DNA of 64,000 bases from Apricaphanius iberus (Eukaryota; Chordata; Actinopteri; Cyprinodontiformes; Aphaniidae): assembly GCA_028564705.1 (NCBI GenBank), contig JAPXFQ010001955.1, positions 868,001-932,000 of the forward strand, given 5' to 3'. Positions 8,408-18,853 of this stretch are shown in pieces. The translations under genes were made by a program, and so were the position numbers. Each line of letters starts with the position of its first letter. Within the stretch, counting starts at the first letter, position 1. Under the pieces are notes generated by a model, which did no database searches, had not been told where the DNA came from, and saw nothing but the letters and a program-made list of their open reading frames with translations.

Positions 8408-11083
8408 TTGATTACAGAAGCCATTGCACATTTAGAACAACAACAAATGCCACTGTCTGGTACGTACGCACAACTGACTTCTGATGCGTACAAAGCCTTA
8501 CCTGTCCTGTCTCTCACTGTCTCAGGTACAACTATAGAATGCATGGTCGATTCTGGCGCAACTCATTCTGTGTTGAAGCACACAGCTCTACGTCCATCGG
8601 CAAAACTCAGTGGGAACCATGTCTTCTCAATTTCAGCATCTGGTCAGGTTGTAAAAGAACGATTCAGTTACCCACTCCGTTGTCAATTGGGAGATGGGCC
8701 AGCTTTTAAACATGGTTTCTTAATCTCTGAGCAATGTCCTGTGAACTTATTAGGCAGAGATTTAATGTGCAAGCTTAACATTTCTCTTTTTTCGTCACCC
8801 CAAGGCATTGAAGTTGTTCCTGCACAGGAGACACCAATCCTGACAGCAGTGAAACACACGCCTCATGATCTCAGACATGCATACCAGTGGAAGCTGTTAA
8901 CAGGTACCACGACCAAAACTTTCCTCCAAACTGCTCAGAACCTGGTAAGTCCAGCTTGTGTTTTTATGCCAGAGGAGGAACTACATTGCACATCACATGT
9001 TTTTGCAGGACCAGACATAGAATATGAGCAAGCATGGTTCACCTCAGACAAAGACATTTTGAACATAACTTCTATTTTGTGGGACACACATACATCAGCA
9101 GTGACCATCTGTCTCACACCTGAACAGAAAACTCTCTACCGATTCCAGAAATGTGATCCATACATTTCCCTATCTAAACCTGAAGGTGAAGAGTGGGAAA
9201 TGTTGTCAAAGCTTGTTCATCGCGCTCAGTCAGCTTCTGATTGGGAGCGAACTGAGAGAGACCATTCCATCCTCTACTCCAGATCTGCTAAACTTTACAA
9301 GCGTTCGCTTATCTCCACCGTGCATGTCACCAGGGTGATTCATTTAACTGAAGACCCTGATGAGATGCTTTCTCATGTTTTTCTACATGATGAAGTTGCG
9401 ACCGACGGCTCAGAAATGCACCCTTTGCTCAAAGGGGTTCCGAATGATTTGTGGGCAAAAAATTCACATGATGTGGGGTTAATTAAGGTTTGTACACCCA
9501 TTAAAATAACACCAAAATCTTCTTTTCGACCCGTACAACGCCAGTACCCGTTGAAACCAGAAGTCGTACGTGAGATCAAACCAGTGTTCGATTCGCTGTT
9601 AAAAGCAGGAATCATTGTTGAATGTACTGATTCACCTGTCCGTAGTCCGATTTTTCCACTGAAGGAAATCAGTGAAAAAGGGGTGGAATGGAGTTTTGTG
9701 CAGGATTTGAAACGTGTACATGCTGCTGTGATGCCGAGGGCATCAGGTTTCCCAAATCCGTGCACTGTGCAAGCGCAAGTGCCCCCTTCAGCTACTTATT
9801 TCTCAGTGGTGGACCTCAGTAATGCTTTCTTCAGTGTTCCTGTGGACCCTGACAGCCAGTTGTGGTTTGCTTTTGAGTTTGAAGGGAAAATGTTCACCTT
9901 CACTAGACTTCCACAAAGCTACGTTGAAGCTCCCACCATTTTTAACACGGCGTTAAAGGAGAGCTTGGAAGGGCTTGAGCTGTCACCTGGCTCCGCCCTG
10001 ATACAGTTTGTTGATGGTCTGATGATTTCTTCTCAGTCTAAGGAACAGTGTGAGAGAGACACTGTTAAGTTGTTGAAGCATTTGCATGCTTGTGGGCACA
10101 AAGCCAGCTTATCGAAGCTGCAGTTTGCAAAATCAGAGGTCATTTTTAGGGCTCATGTGGTTACCAAGGGGTCGAAATATCTTTTTTCCGAAAGAGTTGC
10201 TGCTATTCAGCGGTTGCAGAGACCAGTAACCAAGAAACAGATGGTGTCTTTCTTGGGTTTGACGTCGTATTGCCGGAATATCATTCAGGACTACGCAGTG
10301 TTGGAAAAACCACTCTCTGATTTGATTCATGGCAGGAATATGACAGCCTCTGATGCTGTCCAGTGGACCCCTGAGGCTTTGCGGTCATTTGAGGAGCTTA
10401 AGGAAGCTCTGCAAAGCCCCCCCGTTCTGGCTTGGCCAGACACAGGTAAACCATTTATTCAAATGGTTGATGAGGTGAGATGTGATGTTCTCAATCCTGC
10501 CAGGTTGCTACCCACAGGGGATGACGGAGACCCCCGAGACTGCCAAAGGGAATTTGAGGTACTGTGTAAACCTCGTCTTGATTTGTCAGACACCCCACTG
10601 GAGAATCCAGACAAGATTCTCTACGTTGAAGGCACGGCTTTCAGAGATGCCAGGGGTAAAAGCAGAGTGGGTTATTCTGTTTGTTCTGACCATTGTACTT
10701 TGTGTGCAGGAAGCCTTCCGTCAGATTTCTCCGCCCAGACGGCAGAGTTGGTTGCGTTGACGAAGGCCTGTGAGCTGGCTAAAGATAAAGCAGTTACCAT
10801 ATACAGTGACAGCAGCTATGCGGTGGGCGTGGTCCACCATTTTGGAGCTCTGTGGAGACACAGAAGGTTGTTGAAGTCTGATGGTAAGCCGATTTTGAAT
10901 GCATCACAGGTTGCTGACCTCCTTAATGCGATTTTGTTGCCATCCAAAATTGCTGTTGTGAATTGTGCTGCTCACACAATGTCCAAGGATGCTGTGAGTC
11001 TTGGAAATGCCAGGGCTGATGCTGCCGCCAAAGCAGGGGCAGTTCAACCGGTGATGATGAATTACCTGACTTGTCTGATTTAA
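8408..11083 (+). CDS. pol: Retroviral Pol: protease, reverse transcriptase, RNase H (integrase lost)
   Basis: An uninterrupted 891-codon frame; the first ATG is at 8447. Domains in order: retropepsin with the catalytic D-S-G-A at residues 48-51; a long linker (about residues 120-360); RT from about residue 375 (fingers PVRSPIFPL, then FSVVDLSNAFFSVPV with the first catalytic Asp, LPQSYVEAP, then the palm); the connection domain; and RNase H from about residue 735 (TAELVAL, IYSDSSYAVG, NARADAAAK). The palm reads FVDG where retroviruses have YVDD, so the second Asp of the pair is Gly. The first RNase H acid is Glu within LYVEGTA. Both changes should impair catalysis although the frame stayed open. 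The frame ends just after RNase H; the zinc-binding and catalytic core of integrase are absent. Confidence 0.88.
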   Translation: MITEAIAHLEQQQMPLSGTYAQLTSDAYKALPVLSLTVSGTTIECMVDSGATHSVLKHTALRPSAKLSGNHVFSISASGQVVKERFSYPLRCQLGDGPAFKHGFLISEQCPVNLLGRDLMCKLNISLFSSPQGIEVVPAQETPILTAVKHTPHDLRHAYQWKLLTGTTTKTFLQTAQNLVSPACVFMPEEELHCTSHVFAGPDIEYEQAWFTSDKDILNITSILWDTHTSAVTICLTPEQKTLYRFQKCDPYISLSKPEGEEWEMLSKLVHRAQSASDWERTERDHSILYSRSAKLYKRSLISTVHVTRVIHLTEDPDEMLSHVFLHDEVATDGSEMHPLLKGVPNDLWAKNSHDVGLIKVCTPIKITPKSSFRPVQRQYPLKPEVVREIKPVFDSLLKAGIIVECTDSPVRSPIFPLKEISEKGVEWSFVQDLKRVHAAVMPRASGFPNPCTVQAQVPPSATYFSVVDLSNAFFSVPVDPDSQLWFAFEFEGKMFTFTRLPQSYVEAPTIFNTALKESLEGLELSPGSALIQFVDGLMISSQSKEQCERDTVKLLKHLHACGHKASLSKLQFAKSEVIFRAHVVTKGSKYLFSERVAAIQRLQRPVTKKQMVSFLGLTSYCRNIIQDYAVLEKPLSDLIHGRNMTASDAVQWTPEALRSFEELKEALQSPPVLAWPDTGKPFIQMVDEVRCDVLNPARLLPTGDDGDPRDCQREFEVLCKPRLDLSDTPLENPDKILYVEGTAFRDARGKSRVGYSVCSDHCTLCAGSLPSDFSAQTAELVALTKACELAKDKAVTIYSDSSYAVGVVHHFGALWRHRRLLKSDGKPILNASQVADLLNAILLPSKIAVVNCAAHTMSKDAVSLGNARADAAAKAGAVQPVMMNYLTCLI

Positions 11084-11245
11084 CTGCTATTTAAAGTTTT
11101 GCCACCTCTTCTGAGATAACAGCATGGGGAAAAGCCAGTTGTAAAACAGGAGAGGGGGTGTGGTTTTCTGTCGAACGAGAAAACGGCACTTTGAAAGCTA
11201 AGCTTTCTAAGTGTTGAGGAAACAGGACTGTCTTGGGTCAGAGCT

Positions 11246-11628
11246 TTGTTCTACATGAGAATGAGAAAAAGGGCTGAAAATAACCTGAGTCCTTTTGAGA
11301 TTTCTTTTGGCAGACCTCCTGAGATGGAGTTAAGGCCACCTGCAAGACCACACCTCTCTACAGACCTATGTGATGATGTAATGATTTCTCACTGCAGAAA
11401 TCTCTCTGAGACTCTTAACCAGGTGCACCAACAAGTGGCAGCGGGATCACTCCATCCGATCAGAATTGGAGACTGGGTAACCTAGGATCTTTTGATCGGG
11501 GATCTGAGGCAAAAACACTGGAGAACAAAAAATGGCAAGGGCCTTTTCAAGTTCTTCTGGTGACCTTCACCGCTGTCAAAGTCATTGAGAGAGCCACTTG
11601 GGTGCATGCCAGTCGTGTGAAAGAGTGA
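11246..11628 (+). pseudogene. Integrase C-terminal remnant of the retrovirus-like element
   Basis: After about 160 bases lacking the integrase core, a frame reads RAENNLSPFEISFGRPPEM, the segment that follows the catalytic core in gamma/epsilon-type integrases. After a shift near 11485 another frame reads WQGPFQVLLVTFTAVKV and THASRV-like residues to a stop at 11626-11628, matching the SH3-like C-terminal DNA-binding domain. At least one frameshift separates the two parts. Without the DDE core this cannot act as an integrase. Confidence 0.7.
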
Positions 11629-11639
11629 CTTGATTGACT

Positions 11640-13096
11640 TTGGACAAACCTACCACTGTTGAAGCAGAAAAACTGAGAGAAGTAGACTCTGACACAAAAC
11701 TTGATTTGAAAAACTGTGATTCAAGATTTTTTTTCTCACTAATCATCGAATCATTGGACGTGAAGACATGGAGAAGGAGACACATTTGTCAACGCTCTGG
11801 GGATCCAGAGCAATAACCACTGTGATATTGTGATTTTGATATTTTTTGTGTTCTTTTTTTTTTTTTAGGGGGCGTTTGGACTCTGCAGCAGGGATGAGAG
11901 GTCACCTGAGCTGCACTGATGCAGAGGTCACTTATGGGCCTGATGCAGACTCGATTCGACGAGATGGAGATGGAAAAGAACTGTTTGGAGATGAAATAGG
12001 TATGGACTTGCTGAATGACCTCGAGTTATATAATTAATTAGTTTACAGGTGTATGACGACCTCCTTTAAATCACTTTGTGAATTAGGTTGTCTGATGTTT
12101 TTCCCTGTGATTGATGTATTGTATTTTTCTAAGGAGGTTTAGCGGATTCATCCCAGAGATGACAGAGAAAAGAGGGGTTTGATTTGATTTTTCATTTTTA
12201 TCATTTATTCATTTTTCAGTTACATTTTAAATTTGTATTATTCATTTATTATTCCATTTCATTTATTCAAATCAATTTAATTTACAGTAATGTTTTTTTA
12301 GTTTTAGTCCTTTATTCAGTTAAGTTTTGATATTTGTTTAGTTCTTTAGTTTTTCATACTTAGTTGTTAGTTAAGAATGAAAAAGGGGATGACAGATTTT
12401 TAGATTTTTTGTTTTTTGTCTTGATTTTTAACATGTTTAATCATTAGAATCATTATTGAATATAATATTTTTCCCTGTTTGTTTTATATTATGGTTGATT
12501 ACTACTGAATTGTTCTTTTGTATAATCTCTTGAAGGGTCACTGTGGTGCTGAGCAAAGAGTGACTGATCTTGATTTTGAGGTTCACGCTGTGGATGCCTG
12601 ACTCATTTAAGGGAAGAGTACATGTTTCAATTTAAATTTAGAATTGTTTTGATTTTTGTTGTGTACTGGATTGATACTGCCTAACATTGTGCCCCTTTTC
12701 TTTGTTTTGCAGTTACGTTTATGCATCCTGACTAATGAGGAACCAAACAGGAGTGCCACCTTGGGGCTAGGGGCCGTCTCATACTTTTGCCCGCCTGTCG
12801 TGCGCAAGGACAACACGACCATAGTTGGGAGGTTGCTTATCTTACGCCCTAGCGGGATTTTTGTATGGGATGCTGTTATGAAGTTCAGATAATGTCATTA
12901 AGATGGATGCTTAGATTAGATAATTTTGTTAGATATGATTCAATGTGACATGTAATAATTGAAATTATTTGAACCACTTTTATTGTCTTTCTTTTTGAAT
13001 GCTGCCCGTCTCTTAGGTTAGTAATTGTTATTGTTGATTGTTAATTTTTCTTAGTATTTTGATTTATCTTTGAGATTAGATAAATGGGTAGGAGAC
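11640..13096 (+). other. Region where env would lie: no env recognised
   Basis: Frames are at most about 80 codons. None shows a signal peptide, furin site, CX6C motif or transmembrane segment in order. Much of 12180-12500 is T-rich non-coding DNA. A weak purine run (GGGTAGGAGA, 13085-13094) just before the 3' LTR may be the polypurine tract. Confidence 0.6.
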
Positions 13097-13581
13097 TGTG
13101 ATCGAAAAATTTATTATTATGATTAATCTTTTAGTATTATTAACACTGAGAGCAGAGGAGCCAGACAACAGGTGTTGAGTTCGAGGTTAGAGAAGACATC
13201 ACTGCCTGAGAAAATATTGATTCTTCTTACAAACTTAGTTTTGAAAGTTTCTCTTATTGTGTTACATATACTACAAGCTATTGCCTTTGTTTTGTATATG
13301 TCAAAAGTCACTTATTCACAACTAAAGAGCCAGATGTCTTCATCCGGAGATATCCCCACCCTGAGACTAATAGTTTTGTCTTCAAAGTGATGGAGGCGGT
13401 TGCTGAACTTTATAAATACTTATTTTCATATGAGCTTGTTAGGGAGTAGGTAGGGGGGCAGCATTCAGCATTCACTGTGATCTGTGCTGTTCTCCTGTAT
13501 GATCAATTCAACTTTTATTAAAACCTCCAAACGCTTAAAGGAATCTCTCTCATCTTTATTAAGAGTCTTAAATGCCATTAC
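13097..13581 (+). repeat. 3' LTR
   Basis: Direct repeat of 6113-6596, starting TGTGATCG and with the same TATA box at 13411-13418. Differences from the 5' LTR cluster near 13270-13335. The homology stops at gccattac, after which flanking DNA (ttgttttaattgg) begins. Confidence 0.88.
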
Positions 13582-13584
13582 TTG

Positions 13585-15400
13585 TTTTAATTGGTATAAA
13601 CTTAGTAGTCAACAACCTCCATGCATCACACAATTGGCTTTGTCAAACAAACATATATTATGAATAAAACAAAACAAACCCGTTTAATGCACTAGGTTTC
13701 TTGTGCTTAAATTTTTAGGCGTTAAACACACCCTGAGGGGAGATCGATTGGCTTTATACTCATCATAAGATAACTGGCTTCCATTGTAGTGCGGACAGCA
13801 AGGTTAGGGAGGAGCAGTGAGCTGCAGACGGTGATTTTTAGACCCCTCAAGCAATAAAAAAAAGCAACAAATCTATAAACTCTTTATGGGGTTTTTGGAG
13901 AATTTTGGGTGAAGCATGTAACATTGCTATTCTCGTCACCAAGGAGCAGGGCGCTTTCTCGTCCTAAAGCTTGCAGAAAGCAACGCTGCAGCTCCACCCA
14001 GCCATAAGGTCCAGCCCTATGGTAAGGCTGCATTCATATCTGATAGTCAGGTAGACTCCTGTTTGATTGGAGACCAAAACTGTGGGTGTTTTTTAGCTGA
14101 TGCGGTTGGCAGTCATACTCGATTTTTATTTTCCAAAGCTTTGAGGAACAATTTCACCTCTCTGCCTGTGGTGGTGCTGTTGTAGAGCTGTGCTTCCTTG
14201 TGCTGCGGCATTCTAGCACAGTGAAATATCAACAAACATGGAGGAGCAGCCAATTGTAGAGGTTTTAGGCTTGATCTGTTGTATTTGGCAAATGTTCCAG
14301 ATAAATACTACAGCAGTAACTCAGGAAGAACATGGACTATGGAAAATAAAAGACGGCTGAGATGGATCTATATGAGCATTGTGCAAAGAGAAGGACCACC
14401 TGAATATAACTTCCAGCACAGATAGCCTCCTTATACAGACGTTGAACGCGGTATGTACAAGATTCAGCATTTGTCTCACCAGCATTAGTGGTTGTTCAGA
14501 TTTTATTTACCCAGGACACAGTTCTTTAAATTAGCTACAATAACAGACTGACACTTTCAATCAGTGTCCCCTCACTTTCAGACATATTTTCAAATATATT
14601 TTCTCTAATGATCCTTAACTCCTTGTTGAGTCATTGCATTTTGGGCTTGCCTATAACAATTGCAGTCCTTATAACTGATGAACCTCTTGGAAACAACTTT
14701 CTCTGCATCTTTACAAGTGATTTGGTCCTGGAGTTTTCCTTCAAGCTCCCTACAAGGAATAAATGCAACATATGTCACAACAAATCTCTCAGGCAAGACT
14801 ACGAAGGCAACTACAGGTAGGATGAGAGAAAATTATGATACCGTTTCTAAATTTCGTTTATCACAGTTAACACTTAAAAAAACTCATACATCAACTTCAT
14901 AAAAAATAAAAAAAATGGGAAATATGGCAACAAACTCGAAAAATGCCTTAGAGACCCAAGTAGGGTGTTACGTCGATATGTATCCCCTCTCGATTTACAT
15001 TAGAGATGCTTTTCAACATGGAGATAGGCTACCATCGAATCTTAAAATGCTTCAAACTGATGCAGCTTTGAACACATTTTTGCTGAACAGGTAAGACAGT
15101 CATATATTCAGTAAAGCAAATCAATACAATATTTTATTGCAGTGAAATCACAGGAGACGTGCGTGCCCAATTGTATGGGGGGTTGGGGTGGGAGTAGAGG
15201 GAGCGGAAAGCTCGCAGGAGGGGGAAGAATGGATGTTTTGGGAGGGGGCCTTCGTACGTTGGTTTAAAAAAAAAAAACTCACTCCGAAATAATGCGGAAT
15301 GTGGCTTTAAGTTTAAAACGTTTGGGCTCACAAGTGCTGCCTCAGGCCAAACGTGTAACTGCAGCCTGAATGGGCTCACACATGCCGTGTGAAAGCTCAA
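13585..15400. other. Non-coding stretch, no recognised gene
   Basis: Short frames on both strands (for example near 14605-14820 and 15134-15427) have no recognisable domain. They overlap each other on opposite strands, typical of chance frames. A G-rich run near 15177-15250 is notable only for composition. Confidence 0.5.
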
Positions 15401-15410
15401 ACTAACAAAC

Positions 15411-15560
15411 AGTGATGGGACTAACACATTATTATTGTGGTAACGAGCACAGTCACTAGTTAGTTTGCCAAAAGCAGGAACACTTTTATCGTTACTGGGA
15501 TATAAATATGGTCGTTATTCATTACGTTGCATACCTAAAGCCAAAAATATTTATTATTTA
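15411..15560. mobile_element. hAT-like transposon end (fragment)
   Basis: The sequence CAGTGATGGGACTAACAC, followed by repeated TAAC/GTTA steps, resembles the terminal region of teleost hAT elements that begin CAGTGATGGGA. No opposite end with an 8 bp duplication was found, so the extent is uncertain. Confidence 0.4.
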
Positions 15561-15761
15561 TTATTTATTTAGTTTCTTTTTTTCAGGATGAAAATACTTT
15601 AACTTATTTAGTTTTTCCTTTGTGAGACTGAAAATATATTTATAATTTATTTAGTTTCTCCTTGTAAGGCTGAATATACTTTCTACCAATTTCAATGGCA
15701 AAAATTAAGCAAGAAATAAATCATGGATGCACTGGGATGCATTTGATGTATCAAGGGATAG

Positions 15762-15850
15762 GGCTGCAATTATTAATTATCTTTGTGATTGAGTAATATA
15801 GCACTATCAATCAATTAATCGATTATTAACATTTTTAAAATTTCCTTTTT
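15762..15850. mobile_element. hAT-like transposon end (fragment)
   Basis: TAGGGCTGCAATTATTAAT followed by AATCAATTAATCGATTATT is like the ends of common fish hAT non-autonomous elements, which start with a GGGCTGCAA motif and ATCGATTAA steps. No partner end or target duplication was identified. Confidence 0.4.
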
Positions 15851-15939
15851 AAACAACCAAAACAAATCGTGCATAACAAAAATTTTGTGCCTGTAAAAAG
15901 AAAAGAAAACGCAGATCTCCACTTTAGCCTGAGTTTTTA

Positions 15940-17710
15940 AAAAAAGATTCCTTTTCTGGTGCCAGAAATCTGCGTTTAAGAAACTTGTGGTTGCAAAATG
16001 CTGTGGGGACCGCAGCTGTCTCCCAAGGTCGACTTGCAGCTGCCAGACAGAGGCTTTGTGGAGTAGGCCTGTTGTTAATTATGGCCATGCCAGGGGGTTC
16101 TCTCCAGCTTTGATGAAGGGGACTGCCTTTTTTTGAGCATGATGGTGTTGGCTGGCTGTGATGGACTGGTGACTTTTCCAGGGTGTACCCCGCCTCTCGC
16201 CCGTTCACAGCTGGAGATAGGCACCAGCCCTTCCCGCGACCCCTGGAGGACTAAGCGGTTCAGAAAATGGATCGATGGATGGGTGTTGGCTGGGGCTGAT
16301 GGCTGAGGCTACACTCTCAGGAGTTGCCTTAAGCACCTGGTCATCAGCCAGAGCCTTTGGGCAGCTACTGAGGAGATGTTCTAGGGAGCCTCTTCCAGAG
16401 AAAAGAAGACAGGAAGGTTTTTCCCCCTTTTCCCCAGACATGGAGGTTCACTGGGCTTTGTAGGGCATCGTGGACAGCTTATACCAGTAAACGGAACAGA
16501 TGGAAATCTGCCTGCAAACTCTTTGCCCAGGTGATCCTGCGCTGCAGTGTACTCTCCCACCTTGTCCATGCTCCTTGCTGCTGGAGTCTCAAAGCCCTGC
16601 TCACTCGCTCTCCCTCTATGCCTGCTCGGACCTCTTCCTGGAGTAGATGGTGTCTTTCCTTGCCACGGGCCTGGCTTGTGAGAGTCTTTGGGATGTAGCT
16701 CAATCCCATTCTGCCCATGGTGCCCACCATGCCTTTTGTCTCAGGCGTGATTCTGCCACCTCCACTGATTTCCCAGCCTTCAACTTCCTTCCTGTCCTCA
16801 CCTCAATGCCGGCTGATGACACCTTGCACTCTTTGGGGTCCCTGTACTCTAGCACTTCTCTGGTGCATACCGCCATAAATTTTTCCAGACCACTGAAGGG
16901 TAGCTGCAGGATGTTATTTGTCCCATACAGTGCAGCGCTGGTAAAGACTGCGTAGAAGCCCTAGCCATGTCCAAAGAAAGCCACTGATCTTCCTTTCTAG
17001 GGACTCAACCGTTGTCATCGGTACTGCATAGACCAGCAGGGGCCACAGAATGGAATGCTGGTAGATGCAGGCTTTAAATCTACCAGGCAGACCGGACTTG
17101 TCAACCTTAGTGAGCCAAGTGCTTTACTGGACTTCTGGATGTCAGCAGAGTCTTTCAGGCTGGAGTCAATAAGCTTCCCCAATCTCTTGACAGGTTTCTC
17201 TGTGATGGTTGGGTTGACAGCTCCTGAGATGGAAAACCGGAACTTTTCGATCACTTCCCCTTCTTCAGCACCATGGAACTTGACTTGGAGGGCTTGAAAC
17301 TCATACTTGCCCAGGTGATGAGTCTCTCAAGTCCTTGTAGGATCCAACTGCTCCCTGAGACAGATGTTGTTGTGATGGTCAGGTCATCCATATAGGCTTT
17401 TAGGGGGGCTGTCGTATGCTTGACATGGTTAGGGGTCCCGTGCATCCCACCTCAGCTGACTTCACAAACATGTTCATGACAAGAGTGAAAAGAATGACAA
17501 AGACGGTACAGCCGGTTATTATTCCTTTCCAAATGTGATGCCAGTCTGATGTCTCGGACCCAGAAGGGATCCGCATCCTGAAATTATGTAGTAATCCAGG
17601 ATCAGATCCTTGATCTTACTGTGAACATGAAGGAGGTTGAGAGCGAGCTTGATCAGTTTGTGCTGTGTGGTCCACACATAGGCATTGGCCAGGTCCAGCC
17701 ACAAGACAAC
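15940..17710 (-). mobile_element. Non-LTR retrotransposon RT remnant (R2-like by resemblance)
   Basis: Read on the minus strand from 17710, successive frames give WLDLANAYVWTTQHKLI (RT motif A region), KAYMDDLTITTTSVSG (palm motif C with an intact YMDD), EKFRFSISGAVNPTITEKPV (thumb), MGRMGLSYIPKTLTSQARG, and a C-terminal Cys/His segment RGSLEHLLSSCPKALADD, ending near VDLGRQL at about 16010. The order and motifs match a family common in fish, often labelled type-1 or R2-like, in which a CCHC-like motif lies between RT and a C-terminal nuclease. That nuclease is mostly missing. Frameshifts and stops break every segment, and the 5' half of the ORF is absent. A short SINE is inserted at 16156-16283. 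The clade label is inference; the RT identity is firm. Confidence 0.72.
16146..16293 (+). mobile_element. 5'-truncated SINE with 10 bp target duplication
   Basis: The insert 16156-16283 contains the widespread fish segment GGGTGTACCCCGCCTCTCGC and ends with a GGAT/ATGG-rich tail. It is flanked by TGTTGGCTGG at 16146-16155 and 16284-16293. It sits in the minus-strand LINE coding sequence. It is the 3' portion of the family seen complete, in the opposite orientation, at 37408-37783. Confidence 0.8.
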
Positions 17711-17719
17711 TAGGGCAGG

Positions 17720-18850
17720 GCAAAACGGTTATGTTTGTAATTTGTTTTTTTTCAATGCAGTGATTCATCTAATGATACATTTTTCAGTTCTATTTGATTT
17801 TGATTCGATTTGATTATCGATTTTTTACCCATTATTTGATTTGTATAGAAATTTGACATTTATTAATTTATGTATTTCCATGAAATAAACAACTTTTTTC
17901 ATTTGAACACATTTCAATAAAATAAAAAATACCAAATAAAGTTGTAGTATTAGTACAGTCTTATGTAAGAGGTTGTATTTAACAAGAAGTTAAATGTTGT
18001 GCAAAGAAATATGAATAAAGGAGATAAAATACACCCAAAAATTATAAAAAAACAAAATTTAACATTCACTTAATGCAAAAAAGTGCTCTTCATTCACAAA
18101 ACATTTATTTTGCTGCATTTTCTCTTGTTTCTGATTGCTTTTAGATGGCGACATTTAATTCGACAAACTGGAGAAGCATGACGTAAAAAATATTATTCAA
18201 ACAGAATGAGGCATTATTAAACGTAACAATTAAGATTTTGTTGCAAACACTTAAACAATGTTATATTAATGTCCATGATGGCTACGTTTAGCGTGAAGGT
18301 AGTTCATTACCTTTGTTAACAAACATGTTTACCGCGACCAAATAACACTCTCTCACACACAAATAAAAATCAACAAATTAGATAACATACCTCAGATGCA
18401 GCTTTGTATGAGTATATGCCCTCCTCGTGGGAGTGTTTGGGTGATTTATAGGGTAAAACACATAGCGTTAGTAAAAAAGTTGAAAACTTACGGTGTTTAA
18501 TCGTTTGTTGGAACTACTCCTGGATGCCGTCGTGCTTTTATAAGCTGTTTCCATTTTGCAAAGCCACCAGACGACAAAATTTCTCCCTTTTATTTTAAAA
18601 TAGTTCCATACCTCTGAACTGCGAGTTCAGATGGAGGTATTTACATTTACGTGGTTGTGTTCCGCTTATACAGATATTTTTGCACTTTACTAGTAAAGGA
18701 TGTATTTACAGAATTTTGCAGAGGGATTTAATAATGCTGTTTCAAATGTACCCTTTACCTGAAGCAGAGATCACATTCTTGAAAACCTTGGACTTTGAAA
18801 GATTTGACTATTGTGTATATAAAATGTATTAATATGACAGATATATTTTT
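17720..18850. mobile_element. AT-rich stretch with possible hAT-like ends
   Basis: 17730-17830 contains repeated TTTGATT/GATTCGATTTGATTATCGA motifs typical of ends of fish hAT elements. The rest to 18850 is AT-rich without a coding frame above 60 codons. I cannot place the other end. Confidence 0.3.
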
Positions 18851-18853
18851 GTC

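Larger units (their letters stand above)
6113..13581 (+). mobile_element. Endogenous retrovirus-like LTR element, internally deleted
   Basis: Two direct LTRs of about 485 bp bound a 7.5 kb unit carrying a primer-binding site, a gag-like frame, a long protease/RT/RNase H frame and the C-terminal end of integrase. By eye the LTRs differ at about ten positions plus one single-base indel, roughly 98% identity, so the insertion is comparatively young. The preceding bases ACTTG (6108-6112) recur at the 3' junction (13580-13584), a candidate target duplication whose exact edge is ambiguous by one or two bases. No capsid major homology region, no nucleocapsid zinc knuckle, no integrase core and no envelope gene are visible. 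The RT and integrase tails most resemble gamma/epsilon-type retroviral sequences. The element is defective. Confidence 0.88.

Noticed and set aside
11640..13096. Possible env gene of the retrovirus-like element.
   Set aside because: No frame above about 80 codons, and no signal peptide, cleavage site or transmembrane pattern in order.
15134..15427. A 97-codon minus-strand frame.
   Set aside because: No recognisable domain; it lies over a G-rich, repeat-like stretch and overlaps a hAT-like end.
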